From the NCBI GenBank assembly GCA_965223435.1, contig CBDCWQ010000018.1, positions 620,001 through 684,000 on the forward strand: a DNA stretch of 64,000 bases, written 5' to 3'. This DNA comes from CBDCWQ01 sp965223435 (GTDB taxonomy: Bacteria; Myxococcota; Kuafuiibacteriia; Kuafuiibacteriales; Kuafuiibacteriaceae). This document shows positions 1 through 7,926 of the stretch, piece by piece (the first letter of the stretch is position 1; each line of letters begins with the position of its first letter). A model generated the notes under the pieces. That model did no database searches. It saw only the letters and a list, made by a program, of their open reading frames with translations, and had not been told where the DNA came from. The position numbers and the translations under genes are program-made.

Positions 1-1
1 C

Positions 2-1060
2 CTTTTGGTGCGAAGTCGCGTACTTGTGGGCGGACTGATATTCCTTTTGGTGGCTTCTCCTTGGTACGTGGTGTTGAGCCTCTTCGGGGGACGCGATGAC
101 GAAGGCAAGACCTTCGTGACCCGTTTTTGGCTCCACGACAATTTCAATCGGGTAGGACGCGGCGTGCACGGCGACCGTGCCGGGATGGGCTATTTTTTGG
201 AACAACTGGCGTACGGCATGTTTCCCTGGGTGGCTGTCGTGCCCTCTGCGCTTGGATTTGCGGTCAGCGATGCGCACGAAGAACGTTCTTTGGGGCAGAA
301 GCGATTGCTGCTGTTTATTCTTATTTGGGGGCTCTGGACCTATCTTTTTATGTCGATGAGCCAGACCAAGTTTCATCACTACATTTTTCCTGCAGTACCT
401 GCCTTGGCAGTTCTGGTTGCATTTTGGCTTTCTTGGGTTGCGGAGGACCCGACGGCCAGGCTCAGAGGTTTCGGGTTGATTTTGGTCGCGGCGGTTTTTG
501 CGGTTGTGGCGAGGGATCTGATCAATGATCCGCAGCTGCTCGTGAACCTATTTACCTACAAGTACGACCGCGACTACCCGCGGGAGCTCCGACCCCGTGT
601 TTTCCTCGCCTGCCTTGTGGGTGCGACCTCGATTGCCCTAATATACTTTGGGCTTCGGAGGCAAAAAGCCCAGATTCTTTTTTCGTTTTTGGGTATGGGC
701 GTGCTCTTCGGGGTGTGGGTTTCGCACTATCACTTCAATATGTTAAGTCCTCATTGGAGTCAGGCTCATTTGTTCAAGACTTTCTACGAAGAACGTCGTC
801 CGGGCGAGCCCATCTATGCGTACCAGCTCAACTGGCGGGGGGAGACTTTTTACAGCCGAAATCAAATTGTTCAGGTGAAGGATACCGGGGCCAATGAACG
901 CATGCGTCGCTTGGTTGATCGCCCCGGTCGGGCATTTATCATCACCGAGCAATCTCGGTATTACACTTTGAAAAATCTGCTGTCCTCTAACGCGCGGTCG
1001 AAGATTCGAATCTTAGACCGCTCCAACAACAAGTTTTATCTTTGTTTGGTCGATGACTGA
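2..1060 (+). CDS. ArnT-like membrane glycosyltransferase, C-terminal part (5' end outside window)
   Basis: The frame is open to the left edge of the window, so the N-terminus is missing. The visible 350 residues contain several hydrophobic membrane segments followed by a soluble C-terminal domain. The pattern of a KFHHY motif followed by a Pro-rich hydrophobic helix (residues about 120-145) is typical of the GT39/GT83 (ArnT-like) family, which moves sugars from polyprenyl-phosphate carriers to lipids or proteins on the outer face of the inner membrane. The acidic catalytic residues of this family lie in the first periplasmic loop and would be outside the window. The stop codon overlaps the next start codon by 8 bp (ATGACTGA), so the two genes are probably translationally coupled. 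The family call rests on overall pattern; the substrate cannot be told. Confidence 0.7.
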   Translation, partial: LLVRSRVLVGGLIFLLVASPWYVVLSLFGGRDDEGKTFVTRFWLHDNFNRVGRGVHGDRAGMGYFLEQLAYGMFPWVAVVPSALGFAVSDAHEERSLGQKRLLLFILIWGLWTYLFMSMSQTKFHHYIFPAVPALAVLVAFWLSWVAEDPTARLRGFGLILVAAVFAVVARDLINDPQLLVNLFTYKYDRDYPRELRPRVFLACLVGATSIALIYFGLRRQKAQILFSFLGMGVLFGVWVSHYHFNMLSPHWSQAHLFKTFYEERRPGEPIYAYQLNWRGETFYSRNQIVQVKDTGANERMRRLVDRPGRAFIITEQSRYYTLKNLLSSNARSKIRILDRSNNKFYLCLVDD

Positions 1061-2627
1061 AGAGGCTCCAACCGCGGATACTCCGCCCAGCCCGCACAAG
1101 GACAGGCGGCGTTTACTCGTTCTGTCTGATATGCATCTGGGTCGGGATTGCAACGAAATTACGGGTTTTGAGCACACGGCTCGTCCCAATCCTGAGTTTG
1201 ACCAGGCTTTTGTCGATCTTCTCGACTTCTACACTGTTGCTCGAGAAAACGAATGGCGAATCATCTTCGCGGGCGACTTCATTGATTTTATCGAGTTGGT
1301 TGTTGTGCCCGGCAAACACGGCCCGCTGGATTTGGCCCTCAGCTTTGAGGTGACCCAAGAAGAGAAGGAATTTGGTCTGGGGACGGAAGCAGAACGGGTG
1401 GTCGTCAAGCTCAAAAAAACGCTTGAGTACCACAATCAGTTTTTCCGCCGCTTGTCTCAGTTCATTCGAGAGGGCGGCGAAGTGTCGATCATGCGGGGCA
1501 ACCACGATGTCGAGCTGTTTTGGCCGAAGGTGCAACGTGTGTTCCGCAGAAAGCTTGCCAAGTTTGCCTTTGATGAACAAAACCTGGACGTCGATGAGGC
1601 CATAGAACGGCATACTGATTTCCAAGGTCGAGTGTCGTTTGTGCCATGGGTGTACATCGAGCCCGGCCGGGTCTACATCGAGCATGGCCATCAGTACGAC
1701 GTGTATTGTTCCTTTGATCACCAGCTGTATCCGATCAGCCCTACCAATCCCCGTCGAATCGATACCCCCGTTTCTGCGTTTGCGATGCGGTACTTTGTGA
1801 ATATGCTTCAAGACTTCGCTGCGCATCATGCAGATGTGTGGTCAGCGAAGGATTACGTTGCGTGGCTCAAACGCCGTGGTCTGGGCGGGTCTTTGTATAT
1901 CATTCGCATGGCTATAGGGACGAGCTATCGCATGCTGCTCTATGCCGCTCGCTTTACGATGGGGCGTGTGCGGCGATACGGGAAGCAACACAATAAGCGG
2001 CTGGCCGACGAGGCGGAGAAACACGGCGTATCGAGGGAGAGTCTCACGCTCGTCGATGCGCTTCATCACCTCCCGGTCAGCAAGAACCTTCCCGAGCTGA
2101 TGAGGCTTTTGTTCCTCGATCGGATTCTTTTGGTGGGCGGTGCTTTGGCGCTCACGTTACTGATTCTCTTGGTCGTGGACAACACCTGGATTGAGCTTGT
2201 CAGCATTGCGCTCACTGCGTTTTTGGCCGTTCGTGCAAACAAATGGCTGGCCCCAAGGCGTTATCTGCTGCCTGGTCCTAAACAGGCTCAAGCTGCCAAG
2301 AAGATTGCCGACCTTCTTGAGGTTCCGTTGGTGGTTATGGGGCACAGCCACATGCGACGCGTCGAAGATATCGGTGAGGGCCGTCGTTATATCAACACCG
2401 GATGCTGGTTGCCTCCTTTGCCGGGAAAAGAACACGTAGATGTCAAAGAACCCTGCAATTGCAGGCTCTCTCACTTGGTGGTCGAGGACGACGACCAAGC
2501 CGATCTTCGGGTGTTTTGTCGGGCGGCGAGGACGGTTCGCTTGGCTGATGTGCAGCCCCCCGAAGGTCAAGGGGGGGATGTGGAGCAACCACCTCTACCT
2601 GATCCCGTAGTCGGCATGGCATCGTAG
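1053..2627 (+). CDS. Calcineurin-like metallophosphoesterase with two membrane segments
   Basis: All metal-binding motifs of the metallophosphoesterase fold are present in order: SDMHLG (D-x-H) near residue 25, GDFIDF near residue 75, RGNHD near residue 148, EHGHQYD near residue 212 and GHSH near residue 430. A pair of hydrophobic segments at about residues 355-395 sits between the fourth and fifth motifs, so the enzyme is probably anchored to the membrane. At 524 aa it is much longer than soluble members of the family. The start overlaps the glycosyltransferase stop, suggesting co-translation. Family members hydrolyse phosphomonoesters or diesters such as UDP-diacylglucosamine or cyclic nucleotides; the substrate cannot be assigned here. 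The short acidic and Pro-rich tail is not conserved in the family. Confidence 0.85.
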   Translation: MTEEAPTADTPPSPHKDRRRLLVLSDMHLGRDCNEITGFEHTARPNPEFDQAFVDLLDFYTVARENEWRIIFAGDFIDFIELVVVPGKHGPLDLALSFEVTQEEKEFGLGTEAERVVVKLKKTLEYHNQFFRRLSQFIREGGEVSIMRGNHDVELFWPKVQRVFRRKLAKFAFDEQNLDVDEAIERHTDFQGRVSFVPWVYIEPGRVYIEHGHQYDVYCSFDHQLYPISPTNPRRIDTPVSAFAMRYFVNMLQDFAAHHADVWSAKDYVAWLKRRGLGGSLYIIRMAIGTSYRMLLYAARFTMGRVRRYGKQHNKRLADEAEKHGVSRESLTLVDALHHLPVSKNLPELMRLLFLDRILLVGGALALTLLILLVVDNTWIELVSIALTAFLAVRANKWLAPRRYLLPGPKQAQAAKKIADLLEVPLVVMGHSHMRRVEDIGEGRRYINTGCWLPPLPGKEHVDVKEPCNCRLSHLVVEDDDQADLRVFCRAARTVRLADVQPPEGQGGDVEQPPLPDPVVGMAS

Positions 2628-2658
2628 CGGGCTCATCTCGTTTTGAGGGAGCAGACTG

Positions 2659-3681
2659 ATGGTGTCTAGAGTGGGTGAGAGAACCATCGCTTCGCTCGGC
2701 GAGGCTGGGGTGATCGCCTTGTTTGCCAAGGGCGCCGAGGGGGTTGGCCTTCAGGATGTGATCGTTGGGAATGGGGATGATGCGGCCGCGTGGGTCACCG
2801 CGCCGGGTGTCGCCTCGATGGCTACGACCGATACCCTTGTGGAGGGGGTCCATTTTGATCCTCGTTTTACGAGCTTCAAGGAGGTCGGGCGAAAATGGAT
2901 GGCCGTCAATTTCAGCGACATTGCGGCGATGGGCGCCAGGCCTCGGTACGTGCTCTTGTCATTGAGTTTGTCGCCTGACACCGCCGTTGTGGATCTCGAG
3001 GACTTGGCTTGGGGCGTGCACAACCGATGTGAGGCCCATGGGATCGTTGTCCTTGGTGGCAACGTCTGTCGGACTACGGGTCCAATGGTCCTTTGTGCAA
3101 CCGCCTTGGGCGCTGCAAAAAAGGCGGACATTGTATCGCGCCGTGGCTCGGTCCCCCAAGACGGTGTCTACGTGACGGGCACTTTGGGCGATGCGTACGG
3201 TGGGTATCGATTGACGCAGCCTGGTGTGCGTGTGCCGCCTGATGCCGCCAAGGTGCGCCTGCTTCGGGCCCTTCACGATCCCGAACCGCGTATCGAAGCG
3301 GGTGTCGCGCTTTCGGCTTCGGGCGCGGTGCACGCGATGTGTGACGTTTCGGACGGCCTCGGACAGGACCTACGGAACTTGCTGGCGCCCTTCGGATTGG
3401 GTGCGCGTCTGGATGCTGCGTCGATACCCCTTTCTCCAGTCCTTCGTACTTTCGCCGAAATGAACGGGGTCGATCCGTTGGAGGCCGCATTTTGTGGGGG
3501 CGAAGACTATGAGCTCCTTTTCACGGCTCCCATGGATGCAGAACCCAGGCTTCGGGATGCAGCACGGGCCGCGGGTGTACCGGTGACCCGTATGGGGGTG
3601 GTTCAGGCTGAGCTGCGCTTCGAAGTGGATTCCCCTGAGGGCGGGTTGCGCGAAATCCCCACAGGCTTCACCCATTTTTGA
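2659..3681 (+). CDS. thiL: Thiamine-monophosphate kinase
   Basis: ThiL phosphorylates thiamine monophosphate to the active cofactor thiamine diphosphate with ATP. The 340-aa product has the family length and the AIR-synthetase/ThiL fold signatures: GDDAAAW near residue 38, a TTDTLVEGVHF block near residue 57, NFSDIAAMGA near residue 82 and CDVSDGLGQDL near residue 228, which carry the Asp residues for Mg-ATP and substrate. The late GGEDYELLF motif (about residue 277) is also diagnostic. A start at ATG 2659 places MVSRVGE at the N-terminus, as in relatives. It lies 31 bp after the phosphoesterase gene and just before larB, in what looks like one transcription unit. Confidence 0.93.
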   Translation: MVSRVGERTIASLGEAGVIALFAKGAEGVGLQDVIVGNGDDAAAWVTAPGVASMATTDTLVEGVHFDPRFTSFKEVGRKWMAVNFSDIAAMGARPRYVLLSLSLSPDTAVVDLEDLAWGVHNRCEAHGIVVLGGNVCRTTGPMVLCATALGAAKKADIVSRRGSVPQDGVYVTGTLGDAYGGYRLTQPGVRVPPDAAKVRLLRALHDPEPRIEAGVALSASGAVHAMCDVSDGLGQDLRNLLAPFGLGARLDAASIPLSPVLRTFAEMNGVDPLEAAFCGGEDYELLFTAPMDAEPRLRDAARAAGVPVTRMGVVQAELRFEVDSPEGGLREIPTGFTHF

Positions 3682-3770
3682 GTGTGGGCGCAGCTTTTTG
3701 GGGGGCCACGTGTGGGGAACGGGCGAATTCGCTGGAGTCTCTTGAACCCTTTGACCATGGTACGTCCCAT

Positions 3771-4556
3771 ATGAGTCCAGAACAGCTTCGCGGTGTGCTT
3801 GAGAAGCTTGCTCAGCAAGAAATGACCGTCGAACAAGCCCTCGACCGGCTCGAGGTTTTACCTTTTGAAGACCTCGGGTTTGCGCGTTTGGACCATCACC
3901 GACAGCTGCGGACGGGCGTTCCAGAAATCGTTTACGGTCCGGGCAAGACGACCGCGCAGCTTTGTTCTATTGTGGCTGCGGTTTCGGCGCAAAAGCAGCT
4001 TGTGTTGGTGACCCGTGTCGAGCCCGGCCCAGCCCAGGTTGTCTTGGATGGATTGGACCCGGTGCTTCGCGAGTGTGCGCGCTACGACCCGGTTTCTCGG
4101 CTTCTGAGCGTTGGAGAAAAACCAAAGCCGAGGGGACGCGGTACGATCGCCGTGGTCAGTGCGGGGACGTCTGACCTTCCGGTTGCAGAAGAGGCGGCGC
4201 AGGCGGCCGAGTACCTGGGGAACGCGGTCGATCGCATCTTCGATGTCGGTGTGGCCGGTCTTCACCGAACGCTTGCGGTTCGGCCTCGTCTCGAGGCGGC
4301 TGAGCTTGTGATTGTGGTTGCGGGCATGGAAGGTGCGCTTCCGAGTGTACTCAAGGGGCTCATTTCGAAGCCGGTTATCGCGGTGCCGACCAGTGTCGGT
4401 TATGGCCTTCATCTCAATGGACTGAGCGCTCTTTTGGGCATGCTGAACACATGTACTTTGGGCGTGACGGTTGTGAACATCGACGCTGGTTTCAGTGCTG
4501 GGTACGTCGCGAGCCTGTTTAACCAAAAAAGCGAAGGGTCGCGGCGACATGACTGA
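3771..4556 (+). CDS. larB: LarB: pyridinium-3,5-biscarboxylic acid mononucleotide synthase
   Basis: LarB carboxylates and hydrolyses nicotinic acid adenine dinucleotide, the first step to the nickel-pincer nucleotide cofactor of lactate racemase and related enzymes. The 261-aa product has the PurE-like C-terminal half: VSAGTSDLPVAEEA, a GVAGLHR segment, VVAGMEGALPSV and a Gly-rich PTSVGYG stretch. The N-terminus (SPEQLRGVLEKL) is the usual LarB helical start. ATG 3771 was chosen because it gives family length; an upstream in-frame TTG at 3678 would add 31 unlike residues. The gene follows thiL closely and overlaps larC by 8 bp (ATGACTGA). Neither larE (sulfur insertion) nor larA (racemase) lies in the window. 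Confidence 0.9.
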   Translation: MSPEQLRGVLEKLAQQEMTVEQALDRLEVLPFEDLGFARLDHHRQLRTGVPEIVYGPGKTTAQLCSIVAAVSAQKQLVLVTRVEPGPAQVVLDGLDPVLRECARYDPVSRLLSVGEKPKPRGRGTIAVVSAGTSDLPVAEEAAQAAEYLGNAVDRIFDVGVAGLHRTLAVRPRLEAAELVIVVAGMEGALPSVLKGLISKPVIAVPTSVGYGLHLNGLSALLGMLNTCTLGVTVVNIDAGFSAGYVASLFNQKSEGSRRHD

Positions 4557-5805
4557 ATCGAATGGGCGCATTCTCTATGTAGATTTGGTTGGGGGGATCG
4601 CGGGAGACATGTTGTTGGCGGCTCTTTTGGATGCCGGGGCATCGATGGAAGCGGTTCAAAGGTCCGTTTTTCAGGCCGGCCTTCACCATGTACAACTGAA
4701 GCGTGTGCCCATGCGGTCGGCCGGTCTACGGGCACTGAGAATCGAGGTATGGGTGGATGGGTGCCTCGCGGACCAGCCCCAACCGAGCACCAACGCGCAT
4801 TTGGCGCTATCTGAAGATGGCCACGTTGCTCATGGGCCTCATCGAAGCTACGGGTCCATACGGGCTCAGCTCGTTGAGGCCGAGCTTGCGCCGCCGGTAA
4901 AGAAGATTGCGCTTGATGCTTTTCTTTTGTTGGCCAAAGCAGAATCCTCGGCCCACGGGGTTCCGCTCGAAGACGTGCACTTTCATGAGGTGGGCTCCGA
5001 CGACGCCATCGCCGACATTGTGGGTGTGGCTGCAGCCATCGTAGATCTAGACATCGACAAGGTTGTGGCCTCTCCGGTCCCGGTCGGAGGGGGAACGACC
5101 GTTGGCGCCCATGGTACGATACCGTTGCCTGCGATGGCGACCCTTCACCTGCTTCGGGGCGCACCGCTGGTAGAAAGCGGTTTGACGGGGGAGATGGTGA
5201 CGCCCACGGGTGCGGCTTTACTCCGGGTCTTGGCGGAGCGCTTTGATGGCGTGCCGGGTATGACGCTGGAAGCCGTGGGGATCGGGGGCGGACGCCGTGC
5301 GTGGCCCGACCGTCCCAACATTGTTCGCGCCCTGGTGGGACGTGAATCCAGACCGGCGCCGGCCTCAAGCGATGAAGACTGTATCGTGGAGGCCAACATC
5401 GATGACATGAACCCGGAGCACTTCAAGAGTCTTCGTGCGGCCATTACAGCGGCCGGTGCGCTCGATGTGTGGTCTCACACCATTCACATGAAGAAGGACC
5501 GGCTGGGCACTATGGTCTCAGCTTTGGTGAGAAAAACACTCAAAGATGCAGTGGTTCATGCCTTTTTTATGCATAGTACAACGTTGGGGGTGCGTGTCTA
5601 CGGCGTTGACCGCGTTCGTACGGCGCGTCGAAGCGAGCGGGTCTCTACGGTCTTTGGACCGGTGGTTGTCAAGATTGCGACGCGGCCCGATGGCCCCCCG
5701 CTCGTTACTCCAGAGTACGATGACTGTGAGCGCATTGCGCAAGAAAGATCGATTCCAGTACGTTTGGTTTTTGAGGCGGCGCTCAAGGCTTCTTGGGAAT
5801 CTTAG
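4549..5805 (+). CDS. larC: LarC: nickel insertion protein for the nickel-pincer cofactor
   Basis: LarC uses CTP to insert nickel into the sulfurated pincer nucleotide. The 418-aa product is a single uninterrupted frame, unlike lactobacilli where larC is split and read by frameshifting. The diagnostic N-terminal motif DLVGGIAGDMLLAALLDAG is at residues about 11-29. The C-terminal half has DDMNPEHF and the HMKKDRLGTMV nickel/CTP-binding region. Start ATG 4549 gives an 8-bp overlap with larB, so coupled translation is likely. A decayed copy of the last ~110 bp of this gene lies at about 36.8 kb. The next gene is convergent. Confidence 0.92.
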   Translation: MTESNGRILYVDLVGGIAGDMLLAALLDAGASMEAVQRSVFQAGLHHVQLKRVPMRSAGLRALRIEVWVDGCLADQPQPSTNAHLALSEDGHVAHGPHRSYGSIRAQLVEAELAPPVKKIALDAFLLLAKAESSAHGVPLEDVHFHEVGSDDAIADIVGVAAAIVDLDIDKVVASPVPVGGGTTVGAHGTIPLPAMATLHLLRGAPLVESGLTGEMVTPTGAALLRVLAERFDGVPGMTLEAVGIGGGRRAWPDRPNIVRALVGRESRPAPASSDEDCIVEANIDDMNPEHFKSLRAAITAAGALDVWSHTIHMKKDRLGTMVSALVRKTLKDAVVHAFFMHSTTLGVRVYGVDRVRTARRSERVSTVFGPVVVKIATRPDGPPLVTPEYDDCERIAQERSIPVRLVFEAALKASWES

Positions 5806-5892
5806 TCCTTTGCCTCACTTCGATCGCCACCGCGTCAGCTGCCGACGCGCGTAGTTGCTGGTCCTCTGAGGCTTGTTCTGTGAAGTTCCGAT

Positions 5893-7347
5893 CTACCGAA
5901 AGGCATCCACACCTACAACAGCGTCAAGATACAATTTGTTCTTTAGGCTCTCTGTCACTCCATTCGGTGCAATAAGCACGCGCCGAATTGCACGTCGACT
6001 GAGGGCAGGACTTGAAGCAATCATTCTGTCAATCTTCTCTTCGAGTTCGTCGGCAACAGACACTCCGATCGGGGCCTGGGAAAACTTGATCTCGCAGACC
6101 GTCAAGACCCGATCTGCTCGGTCAAAGACCAGATCGATCTGGTAGCCACGACCGTCGTTAAGGTCGGAGCGTCGGAAGTACGGCCCGGCTTTGTAATCAA
6201 CCGCCGAAAACCCAAGGTGCTCGGCTAGCTGATAGTGGCGATGGCGGACAAAGCGTTCAAAACTATAGCCGAGCCATTGACGAAAGCTGGAGAGTTTAAG
6301 GGCCTTCAAGGGGGCGTCTACATACATTCCGTTTTCAATGTCCTTGAGCACAGGTAGTATGAAACGCCCGTAGAACTGCAGATAATAATCCCGGATGGCG
6401 TAGCGCTTCAGTTTTGTATCTGGCCGAGATCCAAACCGCCAATAGCTCTCGATCAATCGGGAGAGCTGGAGGTTTTCTAGAATCTCGGTGAGACCACCGC
6501 CGGAGTGAAGCCCAAGGGCGTTGGCAATCTCCTTTCGACTCGCGAAGCGTACAGCCGCAAGGAAGTTGATTGTTTTCTTATACTCCCGTTTGTCACCGAG
6601 CGCACTGACAAAAATACGGTCATATTCAGAAATGAAGTAGCCACCAGGAGTGAACGACTCGGAGCAAAGTGCCCCGGGGACGCTCGGCTGATCTTTGAAA
6701 TATCGCAGGTACTCTGGGATACCGCCAATGCTAAGATATATTTGCAGTACATCACCCATGTCGCGATCACCCAGATACTGCTGCGTTTCAGTCAACGAAA
6801 AAGGTTGGAGGGGAATTTCGTGTAAGGAGCGGCTATATAGCGATTTGGAGCGGACAACCTGCGTGGTCATGAAACTGGGGCTCGAACCGCATAGGATCAG
6901 GAGCAGTTCTGGGTTGCGCCTTAGATGGTTGTCCCAAACGAACTTCAATTCAGCAATGAGGGAGGTTCGATATGCGGCCATCCACTGAAATTCTTCAAGG
7001 TAGATTGTCCATGGCCCAGAAGCTGTCTTCTCGGCCAATGATTGAAGCAACTTCGTCCACGATTGGACTGCGTCTGGAGCTATGGCATTCGCACCCGCGT
7101 ACTGGGCGAGCTGGAGGGCAAAAGCTTGTCGCTGTTCGTGCTCGCCCTTCCCCTCGATGCCTTCAAACTTGAGCAGCTGGCGGGCACGAAAGAACTGCTC
7201 AAGGAGTTCCGTTTTGCCTACGCGTCGACGACCGTGCACGACGATGATGGCGCTCCGATTCGCCGAGGCAATGCTATTGAGTCGCTCCAACTCCCGTCTC
7301 CGGCCAATAAAGCCTTGATTTTCTTGGACTTGATAAGTTCTGAGCAT
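5893..7347 (-). CDS. AAA+ ATPase with C-terminal DUF234 (PD-(D/E)XK nuclease-like) domain
   Basis: The product (484 aa from ATG 7347) belongs to the archaeal-type ATPase/DUF234 family common in bacteria and archaea. After FIGRRRELERL it has Walker A VVHGRRRVGKTELL and Walker B IYLEEFQWMA. A winged-helix region follows (KEIANALGLHSGGGLTEIL). The C-terminal domain (about residues 360-484) has the nuclease-like pattern of YQIDLVF followed by VCEIKFS, that is, D then ExK. The cellular role of the family is not settled; genome-defence and mobile-element links have been proposed. A TTG 30 bp upstream is an alternative start. An 11-bp inverted repeat sits just upstream (7393-7431). The gene is convergent with larC. 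Confidence 0.85.
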   Translation of the reverse strand: MLRTYQVQENQGFIGRRRELERLNSIASANRSAIIVVHGRRRVGKTELLEQFFRARQLLKFEGIEGKGEHEQRQAFALQLAQYAGANAIAPDAVQSWTKLLQSLAEKTASGPWTIYLEEFQWMAAYRTSLIAELKFVWDNHLRRNPELLLILCGSSPSFMTTQVVRSKSLYSRSLHEIPLQPFSLTETQQYLGDRDMGDVLQIYLSIGGIPEYLRYFKDQPSVPGALCSESFTPGGYFISEYDRIFVSALGDKREYKKTINFLAAVRFASRKEIANALGLHSGGGLTEILENLQLSRLIESYWRFGSRPDTKLKRYAIRDYYLQFYGRFILPVLKDIENGMYVDAPLKALKLSSFRQWLGYSFERFVRHRHYQLAEHLGFSAVDYKAGPYFRRSDLNDGRGYQIDLVFDRADRVLTVCEIKFSQAPIGVSVADELEEKIDRMIASSPALSRRAIRRVLIAPNGVTESLKNKLYLDAVVGVDAFR

Positions 7348-7392
7348 CGTTGCTTGACCCAATGGATCCGCCGACAATAGGCGAAAAAGTAC

Positions 7393-7431
7393 ATTATTGG
7401 CACTCTGTATTCTCTATTGTGTGCCAATAAT
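7393..7431. promoter_or_regulatory. Inverted repeat upstream of the ATPase gene (candidate operator)
   Basis: Perfect 11-bp arms ATTATTGGCAC (7393-7403) and GTGCCAATAAT (7421-7431) are separated by 17 bp. The element lies about 45 bp upstream of the minus-strand ATPase start. Its position and AT-rich arms suit an operator or promoter-proximal hairpin. The repeat is seen directly; function is inferred. Confidence 0.4.
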
Positions 7432-7530
7432 TGATCCATGGTGCAACGATTGGCAGGCCGGGTCCATCTCTTGGGCCTAGGATAAACCCCGTATGTTTTA
7501 ATCTGATGGGCCTATCCGGCCTCGTGCTCT

Positions 7531-7926
7531 TTAGGCTCGCATCGTTCTTGCTCCGAAGCGTATTTTCAGTGGAGGCGCGAGAAGGCCAACCCATTGGGTA
7601 TTCCGCGCACGCAGTGCGGCGCAGCCAACTTCTTCCAACGCCACTGTTTCGCCTATCCCGCTTATCGCTGGTTCGGGACTGACGTTTTTTGGTTCCTCCA
7701 AGCTCCAGATCATCTTCAACTTGAGCTGCGGGTTATCCGAAATCATCGTGAAAACCAGCTCATCGAAAGGCATCCCTTCGAACAGCGTAAACCCGGTCGG
7801 GGCATTGGGACCTGAAATCGGGGAATCTGATTTGCGCCGGCCACCGGTCGACAAAAGGCGGATTCCCAAGGGAATGTCGTTTCTTTTGCAAGGACTTTTG
7901 AGTAGCAACCTGGTGGACCATTCCAT
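7531..7926 (-). CDS. Hypothetical 131-aa ORF (doubtful)
   Basis: This minus-strand frame fills the gap between the ATPase gene and giant gene 1. From ATG 7926 it would encode 131 aa beginning MEWSTRLLLKS and including FTLFEGMPFDELVF. Third codon positions are mostly G or C through 7531-7860, like real genes here, which is the only support. No family is recognised and no clear ribosome site is seen. It would diverge from giant gene 1 with a 2-bp overlap of start codons. It could be a gene remnant. Confidence 0.25.
   Translation of the reverse strand: MEWSTRLLLKSPCKRNDIPLGIRLLSTGGRRKSDSPISGPNAPTGFTLFEGMPFDELVFTMISDNPQLKLKMIWSLEEPKNVSPEPAISGIGETVALEEVGCAALRARNTQWVGLLAPPLKIRFGARTMRA

Noticed and set aside
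7393..7431. Sigma-54 promoter (TGGCAC) in the inverted repeat
   Set aside because: TGGCAC occurs on both strands, but no TTGC-type -12 box is at the required spacing.
7721..7924. Upstream extension of giant gene 1 to 7721
   Set aside because: The extra 68 residues are not signal-like and would bury the lipoprotein signal peptide that begins at 7925.
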